A DNA stretch of 64,000 nt from positions 20,001 to 84,000 of the forward strand of contig NC_012778.1 of NCBI RefSeq assembly GCF_000146185.1. Direction: 5' to 3'. Under the pieces are notes generated by a model. The model was given only the letters and a program-made list of their open reading frames with translations, was not told where the DNA came from and searched no databases. The stretch comes from [Eubacterium] eligens ATCC 27750. Lineage in GTDB: Bacteria; Bacillota; Clostridia; Lachnospirales; Lachnospiraceae. The translations under genes were made by a program, and so were the position numbers. Shown in pieces: positions 34,546 to 42,961 of the stretch (position 1 is the first letter of the stretch; every line of letters begins with the position of its first letter).

Positions 34546-36126
34546 TTAGATATTAAGTAAATCACTATATACCTTTAAAGCACCATCTGTATCATGAGCA
34601 AGTACCTTCTTGGCAAGTACTTTACCAAGCTGGACACCTTCCTGGTCAAAGCTGTTGATGTTCCATACGAAGCCCTGGAACATAATCTTGTTTTCGAAGT
34701 GAGCAAGTAAAGCACCAAGTGTCTTAGGAGTAAGTTTGTCTCCGATAATAATGCTTGAAGGTCTTCCGCCCTTGAAGTTCTTGTTAAGGTTCTCATCTGA
34801 CTTTCCGCATGCAAATGCGACAATCTGAGCAGCAACATTTGCACAAAGCTTCTGCTGGCTTGTGCTGTCCTGAATTGTAACATCTGTTTCTAACTGGTTG
34901 TTCTTAAATCCGATGAACTGTAATGGCACAATGTCAGTTCCCTGATGAAGAAGCTGGTAGAATGAATGCTGACCGTTAGTTCCCGGTTCACCAAAGATAA
35001 CTGGTCCTGTAGGATAAGTAACTGGCTCACCAAATCTGTTTACTGACTTACCGTTAGATTCCATATCAAGCTGCTGAAGATGAGCAGGAAAACGGCTTAA
35101 AGCCTGTGAATATGGAAGAACGGCTGTACAAGGATAACCTAATACATTTCTTTCGTATACACCGATAAGGGCATCTAACATCTCAGGGTTCTTGCGCATA
35201 TCAGGATTAGCTGATAACTTGTCCTCCTCTGCAGCACCATCAAGGAATTCTGCAAATACTTCAGGTCCGAAAGCAAGTGATAATACTGCACCGCCAACTG
35301 ATGAAGTAGAAGAGAAACGACCTCCGATATAATCATCCATGAAAAATGCGTCTAAATAATCATCACTCTTGGCAAGTGGTGAAGTCTCGCTTGTTACAGC
35401 AATCATGTGCTTAGAAGGATCAAGTCCTGCCTTCTTTAATGCATCCTTAACAAATGATTCATTAGTAAGAGTCTCAAGAGTTGTTCCTGACTTAGAAACA
35501 AGTACGAATATAGAATGTGCAACATCAGTAGAAGCAAGCACTGCGGCAGCATCATCTGGATCAACATTGCTTATGAACTTAGCTTCCATCTTAAATGCAT
35601 TGTTCTTCTTAGCCCAGTTCTCAAGTGCTATGTACATTGCACGAGGACCGAGGTCGCTTCCGCCAATACCAATCTGAACAACAGTAGTGAACTTCTCACC
35701 GGCTGCATTAGTAATCTCACCGTTATGTACCTTGTTAGCAAATTCTGCAATTCTTTCCTGCTGTGTCTTGTAAAATGTTCTCTTATCAACGCCATCAGCT
35801 TCAACTGCGTCACCTAACTGTCCTCTTGTCATATGATGGAGAACAAGTCTCTTCTCACCAGTGTTAACAACTTCTCCGTTATATAAAGCCTTAAACTTGT
35901 CTGCAAGCTGAGCCTCATCAGCGAGCTTTTCAAGTGCAGCAAGCACATTTTCATTAACCTGCTTAGATGCGTAGTTATATGAAAGTCCGGCAGCCATAGG
36001 TACGCTGTAATTCTTAACGCGTTCTGCACCATTATCACCAGACATAACCTCTGTAAGACAGGCTGGCTTAACATCTGCTAACTCCTTGTAAGATGAAAGT
36101 GTGTCTAAATTGTTCCATGAAACCAT
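34546..36126 (-). CDS. pgi: Glucose-6-phosphate isomerase
   Basis: It interconverts glucose 6-phosphate and fructose 6-phosphate in glycolysis. The 526-aa protein has the sugar-isomerase phosphate-binding segments GIGGSDLGPRAMY and VSKSGTTLET, the segment GGRFSSTSSVGG, and FGEPGTNGQHSFYQLLHQG containing catalytic residues. The C-terminal Lys region FDQEGVQLGK matches the family signature. A ribosome site GAAGGAGA precedes the start. It is a single-gene unit convergent with cysK. Together with glgP and the two PPi-PFKs it supplies upper glycolysis in this window. Confidence 0.96.
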   Translation of the reverse strand: MVSWNNLDTLSSYKELADVKPACLTEVMSGDNGAERVKNYSVPMAAGLSYNYASKQVNENVLAALEKLADEAQLADKFKALYNGEVVNTGEKRLVLHHMTRGQLGDAVEADGVDKRTFYKTQQERIAEFANKVHNGEITNAAGEKFTTVVQIGIGGSDLGPRAMYIALENWAKKNNAFKMEAKFISNVDPDDAAAVLASTDVAHSIFVLVSKSGTTLETLTNESFVKDALKKAGLDPSKHMIAVTSETSPLAKSDDYLDAFFMDDYIGGRFSSTSSVGGAVLSLAFGPEVFAEFLDGAAEEDKLSANPDMRKNPEMLDALIGVYERNVLGYPCTAVLPYSQALSRFPAHLQQLDMESNGKSVNRFGEPVTYPTGPVIFGEPGTNGQHSFYQLLHQGTDIVPLQFIGFKNNQLETDVTIQDSTSQQKLCANVAAQIVAFACGKSDENLNKNFKGGRPSSIIIGDKLTPKTLGALLAHFENKIMFQGFVWNINSFDQEGVQLGKVLAKKVLAHDTDGALKVYSDLLNI

Positions 36127-36227
36127 AATCCATATCTCCTTCTCTACAAATATTTAATTACACAATAAATTATAACAAAATTATACTATTTAAGGTTGTC
36201 GAATTCAAGGAAAAGGAGAAATTAAAA

Positions 36228-36257
36228 AGAGGAATAAGTCCAAAAACTTATTCCTCT
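36228..36257 (-). terminator. Terminator after the rubrerythrin gene
   Basis: Perfect 12-bp stem AGAGGAATAAGT/ACTTATTCCTCT with a 6-nt loop, A-rich on the plus-strand left side, so a T-run follows on the minus strand. Confidence 0.88.
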
Positions 36258-36295
36258 AAAAATCCTTATATTATCCGATTCTATTGGTTTTACAA

Positions 36296-36841
36296 TTAAC
36301 CAAAGTATCTCTTAAGAAGTCCCTCGAATGCCTTACCATGTCTAGCCTCATCTCTAGCCATCTCATGAACTGTATCATGGATTGCGTCAAGGTTAGCAGC
36401 CTTAGCTCTCTTAGCAAGGTCAGTCTTACCTGCTGTTGCGCCGTTCTCAGCTTCAACTCTCATCTCAAGATTCTTCTTAGTGCTGTCTGTTACAACTTCG
36501 CCGAGGAGTTCAGCGAACTTGGAAGCATGCTCAGCTTCTTCCCAGGCAGCCTTCTCATAGTAAAGACCGATTTCTGGATAACCCTCTCTGTGAGCAACTC
36601 TTGCCATAGCAAGGTACATACCAACCTCTGAACATTCACCTTCAAAGTTAGCTCTTAAATCAGCAACGATATCCTCGCTTACGCCCTTAGCTACGCCAAC
36701 AACGTGCTCAGCAGCCCATTCTCTTTCTCCTGTCTGTGCAGCGAACTTGCTTGCTGGTGCCTTACATACTGGACAGACGAAATCTGCTGGAAGAGATTCT
36801 CCTTCATAAACATAACCACAAACTGTACATACATACTTCAT
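36296..36841 (-). CDS. Reverse rubrerythrin (rubredoxin domain at the N-terminus)
   Basis: A non-heme iron peroxidase for hydrogen peroxide or oxygen defence in anaerobes. Domain order is inverted compared with classical rubrerythrin. The rubredoxin Fe(Cys)4 site comes first (C5, C8, C23, C26 in CTVCG and CPVC) and the four-helix di-iron domain follows, with ligands in [26 protein letters not shown] and DEARHGKAF. At 181 aa the length is typical. GGAG precedes the ATG. A promoter at 36936-36964 has a PerR/Fur-like box beside it and the perR gene lies just upstream, so control by PerR is likely. Confidence 0.93.
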   Translation of the reverse strand: MKYVCTVCGYVYEGESLPADFVCPVCKAPASKFAAQTGEREWAAEHVVGVAKGVSEDIVADLRANFEGECSEVGMYLAMARVAHREGYPEIGLYYEKAAWEEAEHASKFAELLGEVVTDSTKKNLEMRVEAENGATAGKTDLAKRAKAANLDAIHDTVHEMARDEARHGKAFEGLLKRYFG

Positions 36842-36935
36842 AATAATAATCTCCTTTCGTTTATAAACATAACAGGCATGAGCCTGAACTCTACTTATCG
36901 GAACTTCTGAAAATGTTTCATCAGTTCGTAACTAG

Positions 36936-36964
36936 AATATAACATAAATAAATCAGCTTGTCAA
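36936..36964 (-). promoter_or_regulatory. Putative rubrerythrin promoter
   Basis: On the minus strand a perfect TTGACA (plus 36959-36964), a 17-bp spacer and TATATT (plus 36936-36941). The leader is about 90 nt and holds a small hairpin CAGGC/GCCTG. Confidence 0.75.
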
Positions 36965-36969
36965 TAAAA

Positions 36970-36986
36970 ATAGGAATGATTACTAT
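36970..36986. promoter_or_regulatory. PerR/Fur-like box
   Basis: ATAGGAATGATTACTAT is an 8-1-8 inverted repeat with one mismatch, in the style of Fur-family boxes (TTATAATNATTATAA). It lies just upstream of the -35 of the rubrerythrin promoter, between perR and its expected target. Confidence 0.55.
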
Positions 36987-37012
36987 TTTTATTTTGCTGA
37001 CTTGTAAAAACG

Positions 37013-37414
37013 TTAATTTTCCGAAGCACATTTTTCACACAATCCATAGAAGCAGACTGAACCAGCCTCGATTTTGCCCGGAAAATGTGATGAAACATTA
37101 GCTCCGAGGTTTTCAAGGATTTCATTGTCTGATGGATTGGTAATATCAATTAAACATTTGCATCTTCTGCACTGAAAATGCAGATGCGGCTTCGTATTGG
37201 CATCGTAATGAACGAAACCGTCCTCACATGGAACAGTAACGGCTTCGCCATGCTCCACAAGAAAGGAAAGGTTTCTATAAACTGTTCCAAGACTTATGCT
37301 TGGAAAATCATTTTTGACAAATGTGTATACAACATCGGCAGTTGGGTGGTCTTTGCGTGACATAAGAAATGTTTTGATAGCGTCACGCTGACGGCTATGT
37401 TTAACAGCGCCCAT
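37013..37414 (-). CDS. perR: Fur-family peroxide regulator PerR
   Basis: A metal-dependent repressor that senses peroxide. The 133-aa protein has the winged-helix recognition segment ISLGTVYRNLSFLVEHG, and two CxxC pairs (about C82/C85 in QCRRC and about C126/C129 in CEKC) for structural zinc. The regulatory-site residues in HYDANTKPHLHF are the Asp and two His found in PerR; Fur has Glu at the Asp place. GGAGGTGA precedes ATG 37414 at good spacing. It lies 18 nt after murG on the same strand and directly before the rubrerythrin gene. Confidence 0.88.
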   Translation of the reverse strand: MGAVKHSRQRDAIKTFLMSRKDHPTADVVYTFVKNDFPSISLGTVYRNLSFLVEHGEAVTVPCEDGFVHYDANTKPHLHFQCRRCKCLIDITNPSDNEILENLGANVSSHFPGKIEAGSVCFYGLCEKCASEN

Positions 37415-37432
37415 AAAATCACCTCCGGATTA

Positions 37433-38497
37433 TTATTTACTATTATCTTTAATTAAATTCATAATTTTGTCAATAGAATCCTGCTGCTCACTTTTTTCCA
37501 TATTAATGATGTACTGGTGTCTGTCAGCATAAAGCTTGCGGACTGCGGCAAGTAAGGTATCCTTATTCATATCCTCCTCCGTAAGAACCATGGAATAACC
37601 ATGCTCCTTGAAAGAATTGGCATTAAGAATCTGGTCGCCACGGCTTGCATTAGCAGAAAGCGGAATCAGAAGATTAGGCTTCTTGAGAGCAAGCAGTTCG
37701 CATATGGCATTGGCACCCGCACGCGAGATAACAATAGAACTGATTGCGAAAAGGTCGCGCATCTGCTCGCTTATGTACTCGAACTGGACATAGCCGGGAG
37801 TTCCATTGAGAGAATCGTCCATCTTTCCTTTTCCACACAGGTGAACAACCTGAAAATCCTTAAGAAGTTCAGGTAAAATGCTTCTTACAGCATCATTTAC
37901 ATGGACAGCGCCAGTACTTCCGCCGACAACAAGAATAATAGGTTTGTCAGTTGTGAAGTTGCAAAGGTCAAGTCCGGCAGCTTTGTTGCCAAGCAAAAGC
38001 TCCTGTCTGATAGGAGAACCTGTAAGAACAGCTTTTCCTTCAGGAAGGTACTTGAGTGTCTCTGGGAAATTGCAGCATATTTTAGTTGCTTTTCTCATAG
38101 CAATCTTGTTGGCAAGGCCGGGTGTCATATCAGATTCGTGGATAATTACTGGAATATGACGGCTTCCGGCGGCAAGAACAACAGGTACAGACACGAAGCC
38201 TCCCTTAGAAAATACGATATCAGGTTTGATTTTTTTCATAAGTCTCTTAGCCTGAAAAAGTCCATGAAGCACACGGAATGGATCAGACAGATTCTTAAGA
38301 CTTCTGTATCTTCTTAATTTGCCGGATGAAATACCATAATAAGGAATTCCAAGATCTTCAATAAGAGTTTTTTCAATACCGGTATATGAACCGATATAGA
38401 AAACCTCGTAGCCGGCTTCCTTAAGGCTTGGAAGCAGGGCAATATTAGGTGTTACATGTCCGGCAGTACCACCACCGGTAAGTACTATTTTTTTCAT
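37433..38497 (-). CDS. murG: UDP-GlcNAc:lipid I N-acetylglucosaminyltransferase MurG
   Basis: It converts lipid I to lipid II at the inner face of the membrane. The 354-aa GT28 enzyme has the N-terminal glycine loop TGGGTAGHVTPNIAL and the second-domain loop VVGGSTGAVHVNDAV. It also has HESDMTPGLANKI and the acceptor/donor segment SRAGANAICELLALKKPNLLIPL. murG usually lies in the dcw cluster; here it lies between perR and a radical SAM gene, so it is a detached copy or a second one. AGGAGAATGACCT precedes the ATG. A second MurG elsewhere in the genome cannot be excluded. Confidence 0.93.
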   Translation of the reverse strand: MKKIVLTGGGTAGHVTPNIALLPSLKEAGYEVFYIGSYTGIEKTLIEDLGIPYYGISSGKLRRYRSLKNLSDPFRVLHGLFQAKRLMKKIKPDIVFSKGGFVSVPVVLAAGSRHIPVIIHESDMTPGLANKIAMRKATKICCNFPETLKYLPEGKAVLTGSPIRQELLLGNKAAGLDLCNFTTDKPIILVVGGSTGAVHVNDAVRSILPELLKDFQVVHLCGKGKMDDSLNGTPGYVQFEYISEQMRDLFAISSIVISRAGANAICELLALKKPNLLIPLSANASRGDQILNANSFKEHGYSMVLTEEDMNKDTLLAAVRKLYADRHQYIINMEKSEQQDSIDKIMNLIKDNSK

Positions 38498-38549
38498 AGG
38501 TCATTCTCCTGAAAATATAATAAAATGTCCGATTTGTTCAAATGTATCA

Positions 38550-39353
38550 TTACATTTTATGAGCAAATCTTTCCTTAAAGCTGCAATGCATGCAGAGCGG
38601 TTCGACCGCAGTCTTTTTCTTGAATCCTTCCATAAATGCAACGCTTCGTGGGCTTGAAAGGATTTCCTCAAGTGTTGAATCAAGAATATTGCCAAGAGCC
38701 ATCACACCGTTACCGTCAAGACAGCATGGAACGACAGTTCCGTCACACAGAATAGCCATATGCTGGCGGAGTCCCTGACAGAATCCGCGCTCATTGCAAT
38801 AAGTGCTGTTCACATCAGGCCATTCAAACGGAGACTGAACATTAATATAAAGATGTCTCTTGATTGTGCAGTTCTTCTCACCAAACAGAAAAGGCTCTTT
38901 CTTAGTATTCCAGAGTCTTAGTGAAATCTCTGTTTCAGTCTTATCAAGAAGCGTCTCGCAGGATTCAAAAAGATTATGAATATAAGAATCCATGTCAATG
39001 CAGTCGTTATCGTCAGCGCTGTGAAGCGACACATTAATCTGATGTACAGGATACTCCAGTAAAACCGGAAGCTTCTCTTTAATAAGAGTGGCATTGGTAG
39101 TAAGATTTACTGTCATATCAGCGTCCTGACATATCTTAAGAATTTCACCAAGCTGTGGATGCAGAAGCGGCTCACCTTTAACATGAAGATAAATGTAATT
39201 AGTATAATGTCCGATTCTTTCAATCACTGTGCGGAATTCGTCCACACTCATAAAATGTGGTTTTCTCAGAGTTTCCTGACAGAAAGAACAGTGCAGGTTG
39301 CAGCTGCTTGTTATCTCGACATAAACTCTTTTAAATCGCGCGACACTATTCAT
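38550..39353 (-). CDS. Radical SAM protein with SPASM-like C-terminus
   Basis: A 267-aa radical SAM enzyme. The [4Fe-4S]-SAM motif CxxxCxxC reads SCNLHCSFC near residue 17, followed by the SAM-binding GEPLLHP. The C-terminal part has further cysteines (CNERGFCQG, CDGTVVPCCLDG, CMHC) in the spacing of a SPASM/twitch auxiliary cluster. Such enzymes modify peptides or act in maturation; no precursor peptide gene is visible beside it. Its start overlaps the end of the TSCPD gene by 8 bp, so the two are coupled. The substrate is unknown. Confidence 0.85.
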   Translation of the reverse strand: MNSVARFKRVYVEITSSCNLHCSFCQETLRKPHFMSVDEFRTVIERIGHYTNYIYLHVKGEPLLHPQLGEILKICQDADMTVNLTTNATLIKEKLPVLLEYPVHQINVSLHSADDNDCIDMDSYIHNLFESCETLLDKTETEISLRLWNTKKEPFLFGEKNCTIKRHLYINVQSPFEWPDVNSTYCNERGFCQGLRQHMAILCDGTVVPCCLDGNGVMALGNILDSTLEEILSSPRSVAFMEGFKKKTAVEPLCMHCSFKERFAHKM

Positions 39354-39594
39354 TATCTTTCTTATATTCCTTTAAGGCTTTGGCAAGCTGGTCAGGACAT
39401 GATGTGTCCTTATAGCCACATTTGATACCGTCCATTCTTTTGATAGCTTCGTCAATGTCCATGCCCTCGATAAGAGCAGCAACGCCCTGAGTATTGCCGG
39501 CACATCCGCCAGTGAAATGCACATTAACAACCTTTCCATCAACAACATCAAAATCTATCGCGCGTGAACATACGCCTGAAGTCTTAAATTTCAT
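39346..39594 (-). CDS. TSCPD domain protein (TIGR03905 type)
   Basis: A small 82-aa protein consisting of a single TSCPD domain, named after the Thr-Ser-Cys-Pro-Asp motif seen here as TSCPDQLAKAL near residue 64. Other conserved features are GVCSR near the start, GGCAGNTQGVAAL and CGYKD. The domain occurs alone or at the C-terminus of some ribonucleotide reductases, where the cysteines may bind metal or take part in redox chemistry; the role of the stand-alone form is unknown. GGAGATTTTT precedes the ATG. It is the first gene of the minus-strand group running to perR. Confidence 0.85.
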   Translation of the reverse strand: MKFKTSGVCSRAIDFDVVDGKVVNVHFTGGCAGNTQGVAALIEGMDIDEAIKRMDGIKCGYKDTSCPDQLAKALKEYKKDNE

Positions 39595-39658
39595 AAAAAT
39601 CTCCTTACTTATCTTTTTTTACAGTATAACACTTTTACATGATATGAAAAAGCATAAG

Positions 39659-39687
39659 TTGTTTTATTGCAAATGTTCAATTATAAT
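39659..39687 (+). promoter_or_regulatory. Putative mtnN promoter
   Basis: TTGTTT (39659-39664), 17-bp spacer and a perfect TATAAT (39682-39687). Confidence 0.5.
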
Positions 39688-39722
39688 GTATGCAGTTAGA
39701 AATGAATATATTAAGGAGGCTA

Positions 39723-39777
39723 AAATCCTCTCCTCGCCAAGGGGCTCGGATTTTGCTTCGCAAAACAAGGAGGATTT
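39723..39777 (+). promoter_or_regulatory. Hairpin sequestering the mtnN ribosome-binding site
   Basis: AAATCCTC-t-CCT (39723-39734) is complementary to AGGAGGATTT (39768-39777), which holds the Shine-Dalgarno site directly before ATG 39778. A small inner hairpin TTTTGC-TTC-GCAAAA lies between. An extra SD-like TTAAGGAGG at 39711-39719 precedes the structure. The fold would hide the ribosome site unless it is opened. It may be a translational control element or a small inserted palindrome. Confidence 0.5.
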
Positions 39778-40470
39778 ATGATAGGTATTATTGGTGCAAT
39801 GGACGAAGAAGTAGAACAGCTTGTTGAGGTGATGGAGATTACCCGCGAGGAAACTAAGGCATGCATGACATTTAAAGCAGGAAAGCTTGCCGGGAAAGAT
39901 GTTGTTATTGTAAGAAGCGGAATCGGTAAGGTTAATGCAGCGGCATGCACACAGATTCTTGTCGATGACTTCAAAGCAGACTACATTATTAATACAGGAA
40001 TCGCTGGTTCACTTAAGGCAGAGATTGATATTGCAGATGTTGTTATTTCATCAGATGTTCTTCATCATGACATGGATGCGACAGGATTTGGATATCCTTT
40101 AGGACAGATTCCAAGAATGGATACACTTTCATTTGCAGCAGACGAAAGACTTATTAAACTTGCTGGCGAGGCTTGTAAAAATGCAGTTCCGGAAATCGGA
40201 GTACATGTCGGCAGAGTTGTAAGCGGCGACCAGTTCATATCAGACAAGGCTGTTAAGGAGAGAATCAGCAGCAATTTCGATGGCTTCTGTACAGAGATGG
40301 AGGGAGCAGCGATAGCACAGGTTTCTTACCTTAATAAAGTTCCATTTGTAATATTAAGAACTATATCAGATAAGGCTGATGACAGCGCAACAATGGATTA
40401 CCCTGCATTTGAAAAGCTCGCAATTGCTAACAATGTCAAGGTTATGAAGGAACTTGTTGCAAATATTTAA
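39778..40470 (+). CDS. mtnN: 5'-methylthioadenosine/S-adenosylhomocysteine nucleosidase
   Basis: It cleaves MTA and SAH to adenine and the thioribose product, clearing SAM by-products. The 230-aa protein has IGIIGAMDEEVEQL with the catalytic Glu near residue 12, VIVRSGIGKVNAA, NTGIAGSL and the nucleoside-binding MEGAAIAQVSY with Glu near 174. The catalytic Asp lies in RTISDKAD near 197. The length is normal. Its ribosome site lies within an unusual hairpin (39723-39777). No SAM or SAH riboswitch of a known class is recognised upstream. Confidence 0.95.
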   Translation: MIGIIGAMDEEVEQLVEVMEITREETKACMTFKAGKLAGKDVVIVRSGIGKVNAAACTQILVDDFKADYIINTGIAGSLKAEIDIADVVISSDVLHHDMDATGFGYPLGQIPRMDTLSFAADERLIKLAGEACKNAVPEIGVHVGRVVSGDQFISDKAVKERISSNFDGFCTEMEGAAIAQVSYLNKVPFVILRTISDKADDSATMDYPAFEKLAIANNVKVMKELVANI

Positions 40471-40548
40471 TCAGACGGTGGTTCGACAATATCTGCTTTA
40501 ATTAAGATGTATAATGCGGTAGTATTCAATGTCTTTTGGGAGGTTTGT

Positions 40549-40743
40549 ATGCAGACTGTATTAATAGCAATCAGGAATTATGCAGATGATGACAGCGGAA
40601 ATGTCGATATACATAGCAGGCTGACTGTAAAACCATTTAAGAAAATGAAAGGCGCAGGACGACTTTTTTTACTAAAAAATGTAGACAGGGAGCTTGTGAA
40701 ACTAAATAAACAGTACAGGGAAATTATTAAAAATGTACGATAA
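40549..40743 (+). CDS. Small protein of unknown function (64 aa)
   Basis: A short gene with a strong GGGAGG site 5 nt before ATG 40549; the open frame extends upstream but without a ribosome site. The product begins MQTVLIAIRNYADDDSGNVD and is basic towards its C-terminus (KKMKG, KQYREIIKNVR). It has no membrane segment and no recognised motif. It lies between mtnN and a 2-hydroxyacid dehydrogenase, 33 nt before the latter, and may be co-transcribed with it. Confidence 0.6.
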   Translation: MQTVLIAIRNYADDDSGNVDIHSRLTVKPFKKMKGAGRLFLLKNVDRELVKLNKQYREIIKNVR

Positions 40744-40776
40744 TTATGCAAAAATGTGCAGAAACGGAGGATTATT

Positions 40777-41739
40777 ATGAAGATACTTATGTTGGAAACT
40801 ATGACATACGGGGATGATATTTCGCTTGAGCAGTTTAACAGGCTTGGCGAGGTTGTGACATACAGCTTAAGTTCTTATGAGGAAGCTGTTGCAAGAATGA
40901 AAGAGCATAATCCTGATGTCGTTATTATTAATAAAACTAACATGAACGCAGAGTGCATGGCAGCTGCGCCTAATCTTAAGATGGTGGCAGAGGCAGCTAC
41001 AGGCTACAACAATATTGATATAGAATATGCCAAAGCGCATGGAATAAGGGTTGCCAATGTTGCCGGATATTCAACACAGTCAGTTATACAGCACACATTT
41101 GCACTTGCATTTTATCTTATCGAGAAGATGAGATATTATGATGACTTCGTAAAGAGCGGTGAGTATGCCGAGTGGCCTTGCTTCTCACATTTTGCAAATG
41201 TGTTTCACGAACTGGCAGGAAAGACATGGGGAATTGTCGGACTTGGCAATATAGGAAGAGGCGTTGCTAAGATTGCGGCAGACTTTGGCTGTAATGTAAT
41301 ATACTATTCAGCAAGCGGTCACAGCTATGATGTGCCATACGAAAGATATGAGCTTGATGAATTTTTGAAGAAATCGGACATTGTGTCAATTCATGCACCG
41401 CTTAACAAATATACAGAAAATCTGTTTAATTATGAGACACTTAAGAAGATGAAGAGCAGCGCAGTTATTCTGAATCTTGGACGTGGCCCGATTGTTAATG
41501 ACGCAGACCTTGTAAAAGCGCTTAACGAAGGCGTGATTGCAGCGGCAGGACTTGATGTAATAACTACTGAGCCGGTTGTTAAGGACAATCCTCTTCTTAC
41601 AATTAAGGACAGCAACAAGCTTATCGTTACCCCTCATGTTGCATGGGCGACATACGAGGCGAGAACCCGCCTGATGGACGAGATATATCTTAATATCAGG
41701 GCATATATGGACGGGGAAGAGCGAAATGTTATTGTTTAA
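40777..41739 (+). CDS. D-isomer-specific 2-hydroxyacid dehydrogenase
   Basis: An NAD-dependent oxidoreductase of 320 aa. The Rossmann motif is GIVGLGNIGRGVAKIAADFG (near residue 148). The catalytic Arg is in LNLGRGPIVND, the Glu in ITTEPVVKDNPLL and the His in VTPHVAWATYEAR. In this family NTD/NID segments pick out substrates such as lactate, glycerate, phosphoglycerate and hydroxypyruvate. The short single-domain form without a regulatory ACT domain argues against a full SerA, and hydroxypyruvate or glyoxylate reductase is more likely. CGGAGG lies 6 nt before ATG 40777. Confidence 0.88.
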   Translation: MKILMLETMTYGDDISLEQFNRLGEVVTYSLSSYEEAVARMKEHNPDVVIINKTNMNAECMAAAPNLKMVAEAATGYNNIDIEYAKAHGIRVANVAGYSTQSVIQHTFALAFYLIEKMRYYDDFVKSGEYAEWPCFSHFANVFHELAGKTWGIVGLGNIGRGVAKIAADFGCNVIYYSASGHSYDVPYERYELDEFLKKSDIVSIHAPLNKYTENLFNYETLKKMKSSAVILNLGRGPIVNDADLVKALNEGVIAAAGLDVITTEPVVKDNPLLTIKDSNKLIVTPHVAWATYEARTRLMDEIYLNIRAYMDGEERNVIV

Positions 41740-41837
41740 TGTATGGTAATAATTAGATGTTAAAAAGAAGAATGCTTTTTTAAAACGCAATATATCAAAT
41801 AAGATTGATATTCTTCGCGCAAAAAGTCAATGAATTT

Positions 41838-42110
41838 CTAATCTTCCTCAATAACCTCAATTTCCATATAAGCAAATTCGATATCTTCAACAAAGTTATC
41901 TTTAGTGAAGCGTACTTTCGAGTGGCGCTGGAATTCTGAAACATTGGAATCGAGCCAGATTGGCTCGGCAAGGTCGAATTCATAGCATGCGTCATGAATA
42001 GCAGCGAATATTTTGCGGGTTCTGTTTAAATCAGAATCCGCATTTTTAATTACAGTGTCTTTGATAAGATGCCCTCTGTCGTCAAAGAGCTTACACCACA
42101 TTCTAAACAT
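41838..42110 (-). CDS. Hypothetical protein (90 aa) downstream of dtd
   Basis: An unrecognised small protein starting MFRMWCKLFDDRGHLIKDTV and ending in an acidic tail YMEIEVIEED. It has mixed charge and no membrane segment. ATG 42110 is chosen because GAGG of the dtd end lies 9 nt upstream; a GTG at 42125 is in frame but overlaps that site. It starts 2 bases after the dtd stop, so translation is probably coupled, and the two form a short operon. The family looks like a conserved Clostridia protein but I cannot assign a function. Confidence 0.65.
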   Translation of the reverse strand: MFRMWCKLFDDRGHLIKDTVIKNADSDLNRTRKIFAAIHDACYEFDLAEPIWLDSNVSEFQRHSKVRFTKDNFVEDIEFAYMEIEVIEED

Positions 42111-42111
42111 A

Positions 42112-42558
42112 TCAGAAATCCTCACTATCTATCAGTATTGTGAATGGACCGTCGTTTTCAAGGCTGACCTTCATATCAGCACCGAATCTGCCGGTTTCAA
42201 CTTTAGGAACACGTTCACGGCACATTGCCACAAATTTTTCATAAAGGGCGTTAGCCATATCAGGCGCGCCGGCATTAGTAAAGCTTGGACGGTTGCCTTT
42301 GCGGCAGTCCGCATAAAGTGTAAACTGGCTTACAATAAGCAGCTCGCCACCGACATCTGCCAGTGACAGATTAGTTTTGCCATTCTCGTCCTCAAAAATA
42401 CGCATTTTGCATATCTTGTCTACATATTTTGGAAGCATTTCTTCTGTATCGTCCTGACCAGCCCCGAAAAGAATCAGAAGCCCATGTCCGATATTTCCAA
42501 CAACTTCGCCATCTATCTTAACATTTGCATGATTAACACGTTGTATTACGAATCTCAT
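42112..42558 (-). CDS. dtd: D-aminoacyl-tRNA deacylase
   Basis: It removes D-amino acids (and glycine) from mischarged tRNA. The 148-aa protein is of standard length and begins [17 protein letters not shown]. The two catalytic signatures are [17 protein letters not shown] and the cross-subunit motif TNAGAPD, in place of the usual GxPxxA-type NxGP core. AAGGAG precedes the ATG. It is followed without a gap by a 90-aa hypothetical gene. No relA homologue, its usual neighbour, is present. Confidence 0.95.
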
Positions 42559-42680
42559 ATTAAACTCCTTAAATGTGTGAATAACTGAATATTATACGCT
42601 TAGGGGGGATGTGTCAACTTGTTAAGGAACATTATTATTATATGAGTTTTATCTTCTGTCTGCCGATTTAGACGCCGTTT

Positions 42681-42863
42681 CCTATAAAATTTAAAAATAA
42701 GTTAACTTTATAGGTAGAATTTGAGAAAAATAGGTGTATTTTGAAAAAAATGTTGTGAAAATGCAGAAAAAGACCTATAAGATGACTTCAAAAGAAAATT
42801 TATAGGAACATTTTGCTGTGTAGACAGCTTAAATGATAGAAAATGGCTGAAATGTTCCTATAA
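42681..42863. repeat. Array of CCTATAA/TTATAGG inverted repeats upstream of pfp
   Basis: Five copies of the same 7-8 bp word alternate in orientation: CCTATAAA (42681), TTTATAGG (42707), CCTATAA (42774), TTATAGG (42800) and CCTATAA (42857). The last two sit in a 14-bp perfect inverted repeat, TTATAGGAACATTT and AAATGTTCCTATAA. Neighbouring copies could pair in more than one way. The array lies 36 bp and more upstream of a likely promoter (42899-42928), so operator sites for a regulator are more likely than a leader RNA. No gene fits this 400-bp gap (42559-42961). Confidence 0.6.
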
Positions 42864-42898
42864 GAAAATAAAAAATGCGACTACCGATAGGTATCATG

Positions 42899-42928
42899 TT
42901 GCAATCAATAATCGACAGGTGATACAAT
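42899..42928 (+). promoter_or_regulatory. Putative promoter of the PPi-phosphofructokinase gene
   Basis: TTGCAA (42899-42904), an 18-bp spacer and TACAAT (42923-42928), 34 bp upstream of the start. Confidence 0.5.
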
Positions 42929-42961
42929 CTAAGCAACAGCAATAAGGTAGGAGGCATGAGT

